A DNA stretch of 53,772 nucleotides from Rachicladosporium sp. CCFEE 5018 (taxonomy: Eukaryota > Ascomycota > Dothideomycetes > Cladosporiales > Cladosporiaceae), in NCBI GenBank assembly GCA_002077045.2, contig KZ111164.1, positions 315,388-369,159 of the forward strand, written 5' to 3'. This document shows, one piece after another, positions 1 to 9,413 of this stretch. The translations under genes and the position numbers were made by a program. The stretch's first letter is position 1, and every line of letters starts with the position of its first letter. Below the pieces are notes generated by a model. The model had not been told where the DNA came from, searched no databases, and saw nothing but the letters and a program-made list of their open reading frames with translations.

Positions 1-764
1 GCTGGAATGGGCTTATCCATGATGTCGATTCGTGAATTGACCACGAAGAGAAGAGAAGTCCGGATCGCTGCATACCATACCAAGCAGTCCGGGAGACGAT
101 GCGTAAAGTGCTGAGTCTGCTGTCAAGGCGGAGGCAACGCGTGAGGCTTTGTTGACTGTGCGGCAGACGTGCACATCATCGTCTTCTCATAGGCGCAGAA
201 CACACGCCGTCAACAGACCCGAGGTTACATACACGGTCTTGTGCAGATTGAGATGTGATGACGAGCACACCAACGTGGACGCAGACTGGCACATCTCTCC
301 ATCAAACGAATGGTGGTCGCTATTCTTCTCGGCAGTCGTCGAAAGAGAGTTGTTCGGGACATCGGCTGGCAGCCGCGCATCTGACGACCTCACCTTTGAC
401 TGGAGTGCACGTGCCAATTCTCATCGCCGAGCATCGCGGTCAATGTGGTACTTTTAGCGATCATGAGGGCTATCCAAGTCGATCCCAACGATTCCCATCA
501 ATCCTCGCAATATCGGAGAGCCGATGAACATATGTGCATGGTTCTTATGGTGAAGTTGAGATTCTCGATCACCTGTCTTGGCGAGCTCCACCCGTGCAGG
601 CCGCTAGTGTTGCCAGTCTAGTGGCCTCGCATCTCCGCTTCGTCTACCTTTCCCACTTTTGTCCCTCTCCCCACTACCATTGCACGCCTCGACAACAACG
701 ACGCCCTCGACTACACCGTACGACACATCGCCATCGAGGCGACTGTGACAACTGCATGTCGCCC
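1..764. other. Left flank outside the duplication, no gene recognised
   Basis: I see no convincing gene here. Short overlapping open frames exist on both strands, but none has a recognisable domain, signal peptide or splice structure. The segment has no counterpart upstream of the second duplicate block, where the homologous position (41432) is preceded by the upstream region of the Msn2-like gene. It is therefore the unique flank that fixes the left breakpoint of the duplication. Confidence 0.5.
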
Positions 765-2619
765 TGTCGGAACATGCGTCGAATGTTGACGTCGCAAACA
801 GCGTGTCCACAGCTGTGGCAAGCTGCAGTTCATGAACCAGCCTGTGGCGAGTGCTCATGGGTGGATATTTCTCGATCAGGGCTACAACGCAGCGGTCACT
901 GCAACGAGACTTCCATCGCCACCTACCTACGAGTCGAGCATTGCAGCGTCCATAGGTCAATCGAAACATGTACTGTCGTACATGATACATGCGAGTTGTG
1001 GTCAAGCTTGCACGGAGAGGCTTGGGCGAATCCATGTCCGACATGCAGCCTTTTCGACTTGTGTGGTTCGACAACACGCCACATGCACGCGACGTGCAGC
1101 CAATCGAGCATCACCGCGTAGCTATCGCGATGATGTCCAGCTGTCCGTCCAACCGCCGAGACAGAGTGTGACGATGCCGATGGCCGATTGCTGAGTGTCG
1201 TCGTTCCGTTGCAGTGCATGGCACGTATGGCATCGTTTCGGCGTGCAAGTCATGTTCGACTTTTGCCTGTAGTAAGGAAATGAAACCTTCCAACTACGCG
1301 GCACATTTGACGCAGGTACGGGACACACTCGGAGGCGAAAGTGATAGGCAGACACAAGGCTGGTCATGGCAGCCCTGTGCCGATCACAGCGCCGACTGGC
1401 ACACTAGCCTTGCGACCCTGGAGCGATACCACCAGCGTTTCACATTGGTCTTTCGGCGTTTTCTCGAAGGCACAAGGACGGCAGGGCCACCGATCTCGAT
1501 AGATTAATATTGTCAGTGTCGAGCCGACTTCGAAGATACGTGGGCAGTACTCTCTTGGTTCGACTGCCTGCGTCTCTCAACAAGTGACGAGAAGCTCAAG
1601 GTTGGGTTGACAAGTCTGACATCGCAATATCACAGGGCCGGACTCGTGAGACCAAACCCGAAATAGCAGCTATCCTGCCCGCCTGCCTGCAGTAGTCTCC
1701 CAGCGTGCAGATAGCCACCCACACCGGTACGTCAGACGCCTCGGGCGACCGCAACTACTGCAGGTACAATCTGCATCCAGTTGTTTCACGTGTACTGCAT
1801 CGCGTGTTGCATTGCAGTATGCAGCCAGCTCGCCGTGCAATCTCCTTCTACTTACCATACTTCTTCCGTCTCGTCCTCCGAACATAATTCATTCCAATGA
1901 TGCTGGCGATGCCGTCACATGCCTTCGGCCATATTGCCGGCACCCATGACTTGCGCCGCGGGCGACCCTTACCTATATTGGTTGCTGGGCTTCCACGAGG
2001 CTTCTGCCGTCGACGGGGAATACACGGCTTTGCGGGGAGGAGCCAGACTTTGAGATGTGGAGGAATTCGAGCCGACCCTATCGTTTCCAATGCCAGCATT
2101 GACTGTGGACACGGATCCGAGGGTCCTCGGCAATCGAAAACGTGGCCTCGTGGTCGCAGATTTCGAGTTCATGGCGCTGAAGCGCTGCTACCGAGGGAAG
2201 GGTTCGTGGGATGGGCACGGATGGATGGAGCGACTTCGCTGTTGTTGTATTTCGACGATTTTGCCACAGGCGTGAAGATCCTGAGTTTGAAGGCACGTAA
2301 GCTCAGATATGGATGTTCTCGGTCATCGATATTCGAACGCATTGTGATCCAATCGCACCGACCCGCGCTGAGACATCAGCAAGTCGTGCTTTCACCTGCG
2401 ATCAACGATGTCCTCTCTAGGCCACTGATGCGACTATGATGCAACGAGATTTTTTCGTTTGACGAAGGAGATGCTAGGTGCAAGTAACGATAGGACAGGC
2501 CTCGGGTCACCTCCAACTCAGCAATGTATGTACAGCATGCAGCATATTGCTTCCCATTAAGTTCGCGCCTATGCACTCCATCGATGCCTGTTTGCCTTTC
2601 GCCTCAAGGCTATCGTCGT
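765..2619. other. Duplicated stretch without a recognised gene
   Basis: About 1.85 kb lies downstream of the carbonic anhydrase (that gene reads leftwards and ends at 2620). A 180-codon open frame at 1897-2439 (+) is also open in the other copy, where it extends further upstream (42381-43115). However, its translation has no domain I know, it is rich in Arg/Gly/Ser, and opposing frames are open too. I treat it as probably non-coding. Confidence 0.45.
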
Positions 2620-3562
2620 CTACGCGTTGATGTTATGCAGCCAGACCTCCTGCTCGCTCCTCGCGCTGAACCGGCTAGCCAACAAGATGGACCTCATCTG
2701 GTTGACGCTCATGAAGAGCGTCTGCCTTGCAATGTACCACCTAATGCCCTCGTGGCACGGAGGAGAGGTGAGGCTGCCCTCGTACGTCCAGTATTCGTTG
2801 AAGTATTGAGCATTCTCGAGCACAAGATCAAGATCGATGCTCATCGGAATTTCGGTCGACGTCTCGTTGAAGCCGATCAAGGGCTGTGGCATCTGGTTGA
2901 AGAAGGTTGAGTTGGCATTCCCGGGGTCGAGGCGGATCTGATCTAATCGTCAGCGAACAGACACACGCAGTGGCAGTAGACTGGCTCACTGCAAGAACAG
3001 CAGCCTCGTGGCCCTGAGCATCGACATGCACGAGATGAAGCTCAGCTTTCGCCCGGTCATTCGCAACGCTGTGATCTGCAGGCGCATGGATGTGCCATCC
3101 TCGCAAGTACAATGTCGTGTTATCGTACGAGAAGCTAGGATTGCCCGTGAAGTTGCCCTCAGGATGGGCAATCGTGAACGCTGGCCCGTATCCCCAGTTG
3201 TAGAAGTTGCCAGCCGTCTGACCGTTGTAATTGAAGCGTGGAATGTGGCTGCGACTTAGGCCATTGGAGAGAGTGAGCGCGATGGGCGACTGCTGGGTAC
3301 CTGTTTGGCACGTGGAGTACTCAGGGTTGATGCTGCCCCAGTTGAATGACGCTTCGTATGCCCAGTCAAGATCTTGGATCAAGCCATGGTCAGTCGTGTT
3401 CTCATCTCAAATCTTGTTGACTCTCCATTCTCACACACCATTTGGGGGCGGCACTGTGATCTGACGTTTCGAATTGCGAAGGCCGAAATGGTGGTTATCA
3501 TGAGAAGCGCACGCCAAGGTGGTTGCAGCAAATAGTGCCGAAGACGAAAGTGAGAGGAGCAT
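2620..3562 (-). CDS. Secreted alpha-class carbonic anhydrase
   Basis: Predicted extracellular zinc enzyme that interconverts CO2 and bicarbonate. Three exons on the minus strand: 3562-3439, 3372-2990 and 2937-2620, giving 274 residues; both introns have GT...AG ends and the phases fit. The start at 3562 is chosen because it supplies a signal peptide (MLLSLSSSALFAATTLACA) followed by a Lys-Arg processing-like site near residues 32-33. The zinc ligands of the alpha family are visible: His135 and His137 in GWHIHAPADH and His154 in AELHLVH. The SPPCHEGIRWY motif near the C-terminus is also typical. The length fits fungal alpha-CAs. The gene is read away from the NRPS-like reductase promoter and stands alone on its strand segment. 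The second duplicate carries only a ruined remnant (43296-43780), so this is the only working copy in the window. Confidence 0.9.
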
Positions 3563-4565
3563 GGTCGATCAAGACGTGCCGAGGAAACGAAAAGGAGAGT
3601 GTGTAAGAAGGTATCTACCTAGCCACAGCGACGGGTGTACACTCGGACCTTATACTCACTCTGATAGATTTTATACCTGGGTGCCAGAGCACGCCAAGGA
3701 AAGGGTATGTTCATACGCCTCCCTGGGCGTCATCAAGTAGGTGCCAAGCTGCTTGGTTGACAGCGATGAATGAGCGAGGCAGTACTACGGCTGTCCAGCT
3801 GGGCTCCGACAGACGTTGACGGCTCGTTGCGTCCGGCTCAAAGCAGTAACGCAGCCTTACATGCAGTGTAAGCATTGGTAGGAACAGCTTGAGCTCAATC
3901 ATAAAAATGATTCAGCTCTCAGCTGCGTCCTACTATGCTTTCAGGTACATGAGAGCATTCCATTCGCACGGCACATCCCCTCGAGATGACGTTCGACGGC
4001 TGGTGATTGTGGCCACTGGTAAACAAGATGCCGCTGTCCGTGTCCATATGAACTCTGTCTGATGTCGTGCAGTCGTAGGGGCGCGGCGAGGATTTGATGC
4101 CCAGCTTTGAGCCGCAAGCGTGGTCCAGACCGCAGCAAGACCGGGGGAAATCGCACGTTTTGCTTGGCCCTTGACGGCATACACCGCGAAAGTGTCGCTG
4201 CGTGAGCGACAGCAGAGGCTGGGATCGCCGCCGCTCTAGAGAACAGCGCCGGACATCGTGTGGATGATGGTGACGGATGGAAAATGGATCTTGGGGGCGG
4301 TGCTGGCTCAGCGCTGATATCGAGCGTTCTTGGCAGATCATCTCGTTCTAGGCTCATCGATGACATTCCTGTCCAATCTCATGTGCGCAACTCTTATACT
4401 AACATACCACCACTCGAGGGAGCGAGCAGGGTAGTCTGTGGTCACATCAACTCAGCCGACCGAAATCGCGAGGGAGCGATCGAGTGGCTGTACGCAACGC
4501 ACTGCGCCTCCGCATGAACAAGGTAAGTGTGAGGTTAGCATCATCACGCCCCATATACAGAATAT
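3563..4565. other. Intergenic region with an uncertain cysteine-rich frame
   Basis: About 1 kb lies between the carbonic anhydrase start and the 3' end of the NRPS-like reductase. It should hold the carbonic anhydrase promoter. On the minus strand, roughly 4180-3919, one open frame is cysteine-rich (KTCDFPRSCCGLDHACGSK, then further Cys residues). It lacks a clean start with a signal peptide in the same frame; a signal-like Ala-rich stretch lies in another frame about 60 bp upstream. I do not call it a gene. The inner part (from about 4082) is retained in copy 2, while the outer part has been deleted there. Confidence 0.35.
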
Positions 4566-7500
4566 CTATAGACCCTCGTCTACAATCCACTTCCACAGAA
4601 GGGCAAAGTAAGCCTCATCCACAGGCTTCACCGATTGCAGCACAGGCAAGCATTTCACTGACTTGTTCACCGCGAATACCTTCCGCTCCTTAATCTTATA
4701 ACCCGGGGTTGTGTCGTCTCCTCTGAGTCCCTTATCTCCATAAGCGTTCCTCCAGAGCTCAAGCAATTGCAACGCAGGGCTTTGCGATCCCTCCTCTGCA
4801 AGAGCCTCGAGCTTTTCAACCCAGTCGGCAGGACCGATGATTTCGAACTCACGCTTTGCCTTCAGCCAACCCAAAAGATCGCTCCACGTCGGCGTTGTGT
4901 GTGAATTGACGACATGATATATCTCCAGTCCGTCAACCTCATCTTCGTGCTGCCGACCCGCACCTTGTATCAACGCAGTAGCGCAGATGTCGACAGGTAG
5001 CCAGTCAAGCACCTCGTCCTCCAGCGCTGGCAGAGTTCCGGTCTCCCGCACCGAGCCCAACATCAATGGCCAAGCCTCCTTCGCGTTCCAGACGCCAGTC
5101 TTGGTGGCGCCGGCCACCTGGCCCACGCGGAAGATGGCAACATGGCCGCGAAGCCGGTCGAGTCTATTCGCGCGAGCACAAATCTGCTCGGCCACCCATT
5201 TGCTCTTCGAGTAGCCCAGATCTGTCGCAGCTGCAGGATCGTCGACAAGTTCCTCCGGGATTGGGGATGAAGGATGTGCCATGACGCTTGCGACTGAGGA
5301 GCAGAAAGCTATCCGAGGCGCCGATCGTGAGGTTGGCGCGGCGAGTGCGAGGTTTATCAGGTGGGAGAGTCCAACTATGCTGTCCTTGACAAAGCTACGA
5401 AGCTTCATGCGAAAGTTGACAGACCAGGCCACGTGCATGATTATCGTGGCTTCGCGTGCAAGTTTGGCGTAGGTCTCTTGATCGAGTCCGAGATCTGCGT
5501 CAGACAGCTGAGCTGGAAGGACGATCACTTTATTTCCAGTGTCGTCATTCAGAGAGAGCAGTCGCCTGTATGAAAGTGCTTTCGCAACGCGCTCGCGTGC
5601 AGCATGTGCATCTGCTCCACGAACAAGACAGTAGATCCTGCTGATTGAAGGGTCTGCACGGTACTGGGACAAGATGTGAGCCCCAAGGGCTCCCGTTGCG
5701 CCTGTCAGAACCACGACGCCGCCGCGTGTCGTGCCATTGGTCGTCTCTTCTTCGCGTGCTGGGCTTCTGGTCTCACTCATCGTGAATTGACTGTATTCTT
5801 CCACGAGTTGCTTCATGTACTCATGGTCATTGCCGACACCAGCAGTACTCGCGTCGTGACCATGTCGCCGCTTGAGCACATAGTCTGCTAGGCCGTTGAC
5901 GGTGCTGTAGTCCTCTACCACAGTGATTGGCAGATTTCTCTGATCAGGAGGTAGGAGTCTACGCAGTCGCGATCTAATCTGCATACCAGCCACAGAGTCG
6001 ATCCCGTACGAGTGTAAATCTGTCTCCTCGGTCAATCCACTTTTGTGTGAAGCCACGTTGTTAATGATTTCCTTGACAGTGTCGACAAGATCCCCGTCTT
6101 TCACCGCCGTGTCGTCATTAGCGTCGCTGTCGGTGTACGCAGCTGCAATCTCAGCAGCGAATCGCTTCTCTGTCGCACCACGAATGATTGTGCCCTTGCT
6201 GCTCTTCTCGAGCGGTGTCGTGAGCTTTGCCATTGGTACTACGGAGCTTTTCGAAATCCTTGCGTGGTCTTGGCTACCACTATTGAGCTTCTCGATGCTT
6301 GGCCAGACTCGCGCCATGAAGTCCGCATCGCGCAGCTCAGCCGCTCTCTCGGATCTGAAGACCAGCACACCCGGGTACGGTTGTCCCGTTCCAAAGATCA
6401 GTGCGTCCTCGACCAGATCTGACGTAGCGATTGCTGCTTCAAAGGGTGCAGGGTCAAATTTCTTGCCCGTGATAAGCGTCAGCTGCGAGTCTGCACGCGA
6501 GTGGTACTTCCAGGCACCCTTTATCGTCGGATGGGGCTCGAAGAGATCTGACGTAGCATACGAGCCATCATCACGATTTCTCTTCGCCATGTGTGGCCAG
6601 TCCTTGAGTACGACTAGCTCACTTAAGCCTTCGTCGCGTTGCTCAAAGCGAATGTACTGGTCATCACTCGATCCACGCAAGTACTGCCACTCAGTATCAC
6701 CCTCGTACATACGATGGGAGTTCAGAAGGAAGCCACACTCTGCACTGCCAAATCGTGAAATCAGATTTACACCTCCATTGACTAAGCGGTCTCCGATCTC
6801 AGCGGGCAATGCAGCACCACCCACGCCAGTTATGTCCATGTTTTGTAAGTACTTCAGCCCTGCGTCGTCCGCCTCAAGCATCTGCAGAACGTACGGGACC
6901 GAGCTGAAGTACTTTACCTTCGCTGTCGAGGCATCCTTTGCAGAAGCAGCAGAAGCCACGTCAAGGCACTTGACAATGTTCTTCGCAGTAATAGGCACGC
7001 CTTTACCGGGGAACAGCCAGATCGGTGCACCACTAGACCATGCGCGGAAGAGGTCTGCGATACCACCGTGATACAGCGGAGTCGTGGTGAATGAAGCTGC
7101 GTGCTTTCCCTCGAGAAACGATGGTAATACACCTACCGCGGCATGATGAGGTTGTGGTATTGGCTTGGGCATTCCGGAAGACGTGCCAGAGGTGTGATGC
7201 AAGTAAGCCACATCATGTTCCGACACTACATGGACGGGTAACGTGTCTTTAATCGCACTCGAAGGTCTTCCGTCGAGGGCGTCCACAGACAATTGCTTCA
7301 CTGCCAGTGGACGAGCCTTATCCAACGCATCTGTAGCCGCAGCTAGATCTGCGTATTGCTCATGCAAGAGCAGTAAAGGCACTTCGCACTGCTCGCAAAG
7401 CGCCTTAATGGCAGCAGGCTGGCACTGTGGGGCGATCAGCAGTACCGCATGACCGAGCTTCATCAGCGCCAGCCAGGTGAAGAGGAGGCCCGTAGTACTT

Positions 7501-7790
7501 GGACATAGCAGTCCAATGGTCGCGCGTTCTGATAGAACATTTCTGTGGTCGTTGAGTAGGGAGCGGGCCACTTCGACTGTCCTTGACCGCACTTGAGAGA
7601 AGGTGAAGCTTGCGTATGACCAATCGCCCTTCGCGTCAGTACCAGATGGCGCTGGGAAGGCAACGGCAGCAGCATCCGGTGATGCATCGGCCTGAGCGTC
7701 TACGAAGGCATTGACAGTCTTGTGAGGCTGCTGCAATCCTAATGCAGCAGCTTGACCCAAGGTGCAGGTAAAGTAGTTTGGCTGAGCCAT
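4566..7790 (-). CDS. NRPS-like carboxylate reductase (A-T-R), copy 1
   Basis: Single-exon gene, 1074 residues. Adenylation domain about residues 20-540: AMP-binding signature HHTSGTSSGMPKP at 198-210, A5-like RFGSAECG at 346-353, A10 lysine in EKSSKGT (Lys532). Carrier domain about 565-640 with phosphopantetheine Ser599 in SYGIDSVAG. Thioester-reductase (NAD-binding Rossmann, Male-sterility type) domain about 690-1060: TGATGALG at 696-703 and the catalytic YSKSK (Tyr860, Lys864). No condensation or thioesterase domain. Known A-T-R enzymes activate a carboxylic acid as the acyl-AMP, load it on the carrier and release it reductively as an aldehyde or alcohol; the substrate here is unknown. The neighbours (Spp2-like, GH79) are not biosynthetic, so no cluster is evident. 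It diverges from the Spp2-like gene over a 295-bp promoter. A full-length paralogue lies at 44277-47501. Confidence 0.92.
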   Translation of the reverse strand: MAQPNYFTCTLGQAAALGLQQPHKTVNAFVDAQADASPDAAAVAFPAPSGTDAKGDWSYASFTFSQVRSRTVEVARSLLNDHRNVLSERATIGLLCPSTTGLLFTWLALMKLGHAVLLIAPQCQPAAIKALCEQCEVPLLLLHEQYADLAAATDALDKARPLAVKQLSVDALDGRPSSAIKDTLPVHVVSEHDVAYLHHTSGTSSGMPKPIPQPHHAAVGVLPSFLEGKHAASFTTTPLYHGGIADLFRAWSSGAPIWLFPGKGVPITAKNIVKCLDVASAASAKDASTAKVKYFSSVPYVLQMLEADDAGLKYLQNMDITGVGGAALPAEIGDRLVNGGVNLISRFGSAECGFLLNSHRMYEGDTEWQYLRGSSDDQYIRFEQRDEGLSELVVLKDWPHMAKRNRDDGSYATSDLFEPHPTIKGAWKYHSRADSQLTLITGKKFDPAPFEAAIATSDLVEDALIFGTGQPYPGVLVFRSERAAELRDADFMARVWPSIEKLNSGSQDHARISKSSVVPMAKLTTPLEKSSKGTIIRGATEKRFAAEIAAAYTDSDANDDTAVKDGDLVDTVKEIINNVASHKSGLTEETDLHSYGIDSVAGMQIRSRLRRLLPPDQRNLPITVVEDYSTVNGLADYVLKRRHGHDASTAGVGNDHEYMKQLVEEYSQFTMSETRSPAREEETTNGTTRGGVVVLTGATGALGAHILSQYRADPSISRIYCLVRGADAHAARERVAKALSYRRLLSLNDDTGNKVIVLPAQLSDADLGLDQETYAKLAREATIIMHVAWSVNFRMKLRSFVKDSIVGLSHLINLALAAPTSRSAPRIAFCSSVASVMAHPSSPIPEELVDDPAAATDLGYSKSKWVAEQICARANRLDRLRGHVAIFRVGQVAGATKTGVWNAKEAWPLMLGSVRETGTLPALEDEVLDWLPVDICATALIQGAGRQHEDEVDGLEIYHVVNSHTTPTWSDLLGWLKAKREFEIIGPADWVEKLEALAEEGSQSPALQLLELWRNAYGDKGLRGDDTTPGYKIKERKVFAVNKSVKCLPVLQSVKPVDEAYFALLWKWIVDEGL

Positions 7791-8085
7791 GGCGTTGGTC
7801 CAATCGAGTTTGTCGGTGAGGGTGGGAAAGACAGGAGACTGAAAGGGTTACAAGAGGGTGTAGTGCATGTTCACCTACCTTGGCGGAGGTCCCTTCGGTG
7901 GACTGGCCTACAGTGCATTATTGTGAAGCTAGAGTAAGTAGAAAGGAAGGTGCGACTGCGATGACTTCACATACACTTAGCTCTACATGACTCGCAGCAA
8001 CGTCCCCAGATCGTAAACATGAGTCGCTTCCTTCGTCAGTCAACATTTGTCCATGCTCTAGTCTCTTCCCTACTCGAGTGCGTAC
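7791..8085. promoter_or_regulatory. Shared divergent promoter, NRPS-like reductase / Spp2-like (copy 1)
   Basis: The two genes start head-to-head with 295 bp between start codons, so regulatory sequence must be shared or overlapping. The corresponding interval in copy 2 is 293 bp and differs at many positions near the reductase side, which could give the two reductase copies different expression. No specific factor site is claimed. Confidence 0.6.
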
Positions 8086-9348
8086 ATGACCGTCAAGATG
8101 AGTGTCGCTGGAGCGCCTCAGAAGATCTCACTGGGACTGGGCGGCATAAGGAAAGCCCCAGCGCCCACCAACGGTGTGAAGCGCTCCCACGCGGCGCTCC
8201 AAGAAAATGGCGACGACGAGGACGTTCAGGAGCGAGCGACCAAGGTGTCACATTTCGATAGCAAGGCCGGCGGTGCCATCGATGAGGGCAAGAAGGACGA
8301 TGTCAGGGGTCCGTTGATCATCGCAAGGCAAGCGAATCGAAACTGGAAGGACTCCGCCAAGACACGTCGAAGCCAGAGTAATGGGATTCCTAAGACGCAA
8401 AGTGGGCAAGTACACAGCCGAGAGGAGACAGTGGACGTGAAGCCAACGCCTGGACTCGTCTTACGTGAAAGGACAGCGAAGGATGACGGGCCTGTCGAAG
8501 ATGGTACGGCCGGTGAGACGCCTACAGCGACTGCTCAATCTGCGACACAATCTACCGAGGATCGAGCGATGGACGCCCTGCTAGGCAAAGAGACGAAGTC
8601 TACTCTCATCGTGCCAGCAGTGACCGAAGAGGAGGCGTTTGCTCAGGACATCACCACGGCACCCGACATGGCCACGCTTGATGACTACGCACGAGTACCC
8701 GTCGAGCAGTTTGGCGCAGCTATGTTGCGTGGTATGGGCTGGAAGGACGGCGAGGGGATCGGTCTCAACAAGGGCAAGAAGGCGGAGAAGACGAAGATAC
8801 CCGAGCGCAGACCTGCACTACTGGGTATTGGGGCAAAGGAAGAGGCAGCTGTGGCGGGCGAGATGGGTGCATGGGGCAAAGCTGCAAGGGGCTACAAAGG
8901 CAAAGACCCCGTCATCTACAATCCGATCTTACTGCGGGACAAGCGGACTGGGGAGCTGTTCACCGAAGAGGAATTGCAGAAGCGGAAGGAAACAATGGAG
9001 AAGGAGAACCTGGATCTGGAGTTCGCGGAGAAGGAAAAAGAACGCGAGCTGGCGATTGAGAAAGAGCGACGGAAGAAGCGAGAAGGTAGAGACTCTGAGC
9101 GGGATCATCGCAGCCGGAAAGAGGACTCGTACGATAGGGACAGGCACAGTCGTAGGGAGCGCGACCGCAGTCGAGACAGGCGGAGACATGACAGCAGTGA
9201 AGACGAAGAGGATCGAAGGAGGCGAAAGGAGAAAGAACGACGACGACGTGAGAGAGATCGTTACGATGACGACGAACGAGAGCGATCGAAACGAAGTGAT
9301 CGAGACAGCCACAAGCGCCGTGACAGGAGCAGCGACCGTAGGCGATGA
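8086..9348 (+). CDS. SPP2: Spp2/GPKOW-like G-patch splicing factor, copy 1
   Basis: Single exon, 420 residues from the first ATG; a second in-frame ATG at 8098 (MSVAGAPQKIS) may be the true start because family members begin near that KIS motif. A G-patch lies at about residues 205-250 (FGAAMLRGMGWKDGEGIG). The C-terminal 110 residues are almost entirely charged Arg/Asp/Glu/Ser/Lys dipeptides (RDR, SRRERDRSRDRRR), a common nuclear splicing-factor tail. In yeast, Spp2 recruits and stimulates the DEAH ATPase Prp2 in the activated spliceosome; a similar nuclear role is inferred. It ends 65 bp from the stop of the convergent GH79 gene. The second copy (47795-49051) is intact, with a two-codon deletion near the N-terminus and scattered substitutions. 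Confidence 0.85.
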   Translation: MTVKMSVAGAPQKISLGLGGIRKAPAPTNGVKRSHAALQENGDDEDVQERATKVSHFDSKAGGAIDEGKKDDVRGPLIIARQANRNWKDSAKTRRSQSNGIPKTQSGQVHSREETVDVKPTPGLVLRERTAKDDGPVEDGTAGETPTATAQSATQSTEDRAMDALLGKETKSTLIVPAVTEEEAFAQDITTAPDMATLDDYARVPVEQFGAAMLRGMGWKDGEGIGLNKGKKAEKTKIPERRPALLGIGAKEEAAVAGEMGAWGKAARGYKGKDPVIYNPILLRDKRTGELFTEEELQKRKETMEKENLDLEFAEKEKERELAIEKERRKKREGRDSERDHRSRKEDSYDRDRHSRRERDRSRDRRRHDSSEDEEDRRRRKEKERRRRERDRYDDDERERSKRSDRDSHKRRDRSSDRRR

Positions 9349-9413
9349 GCGGCGTGATCCTCGTCAGCGATATGAGGGAGACAATTCTGCCGATAGATAC
9401 TGTTGAGTACAAG

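Noticed and set aside
1897..2439. 180-codon plus-strand frame, also open in copy 2 (42381-43115)
   Set aside because: No domain, signal or splice support; composition and open opposing frames suggest chance, and recent duplication alone explains why it is open in both copies.
2524..2910. 128-codon plus-strand frame over the carbonic anhydrase 3' exon
   Set aside because: Antisense shadow of a clear carbonic anhydrase exon.
6043..7071. 342-codon open frame antisense to the NRPS-like reductase
   Set aside because: Its counterpart in copy 2 is interrupted by a stop near 46417, while the reductase frame on the other strand is perfect in both; it is a shadow of the real gene.
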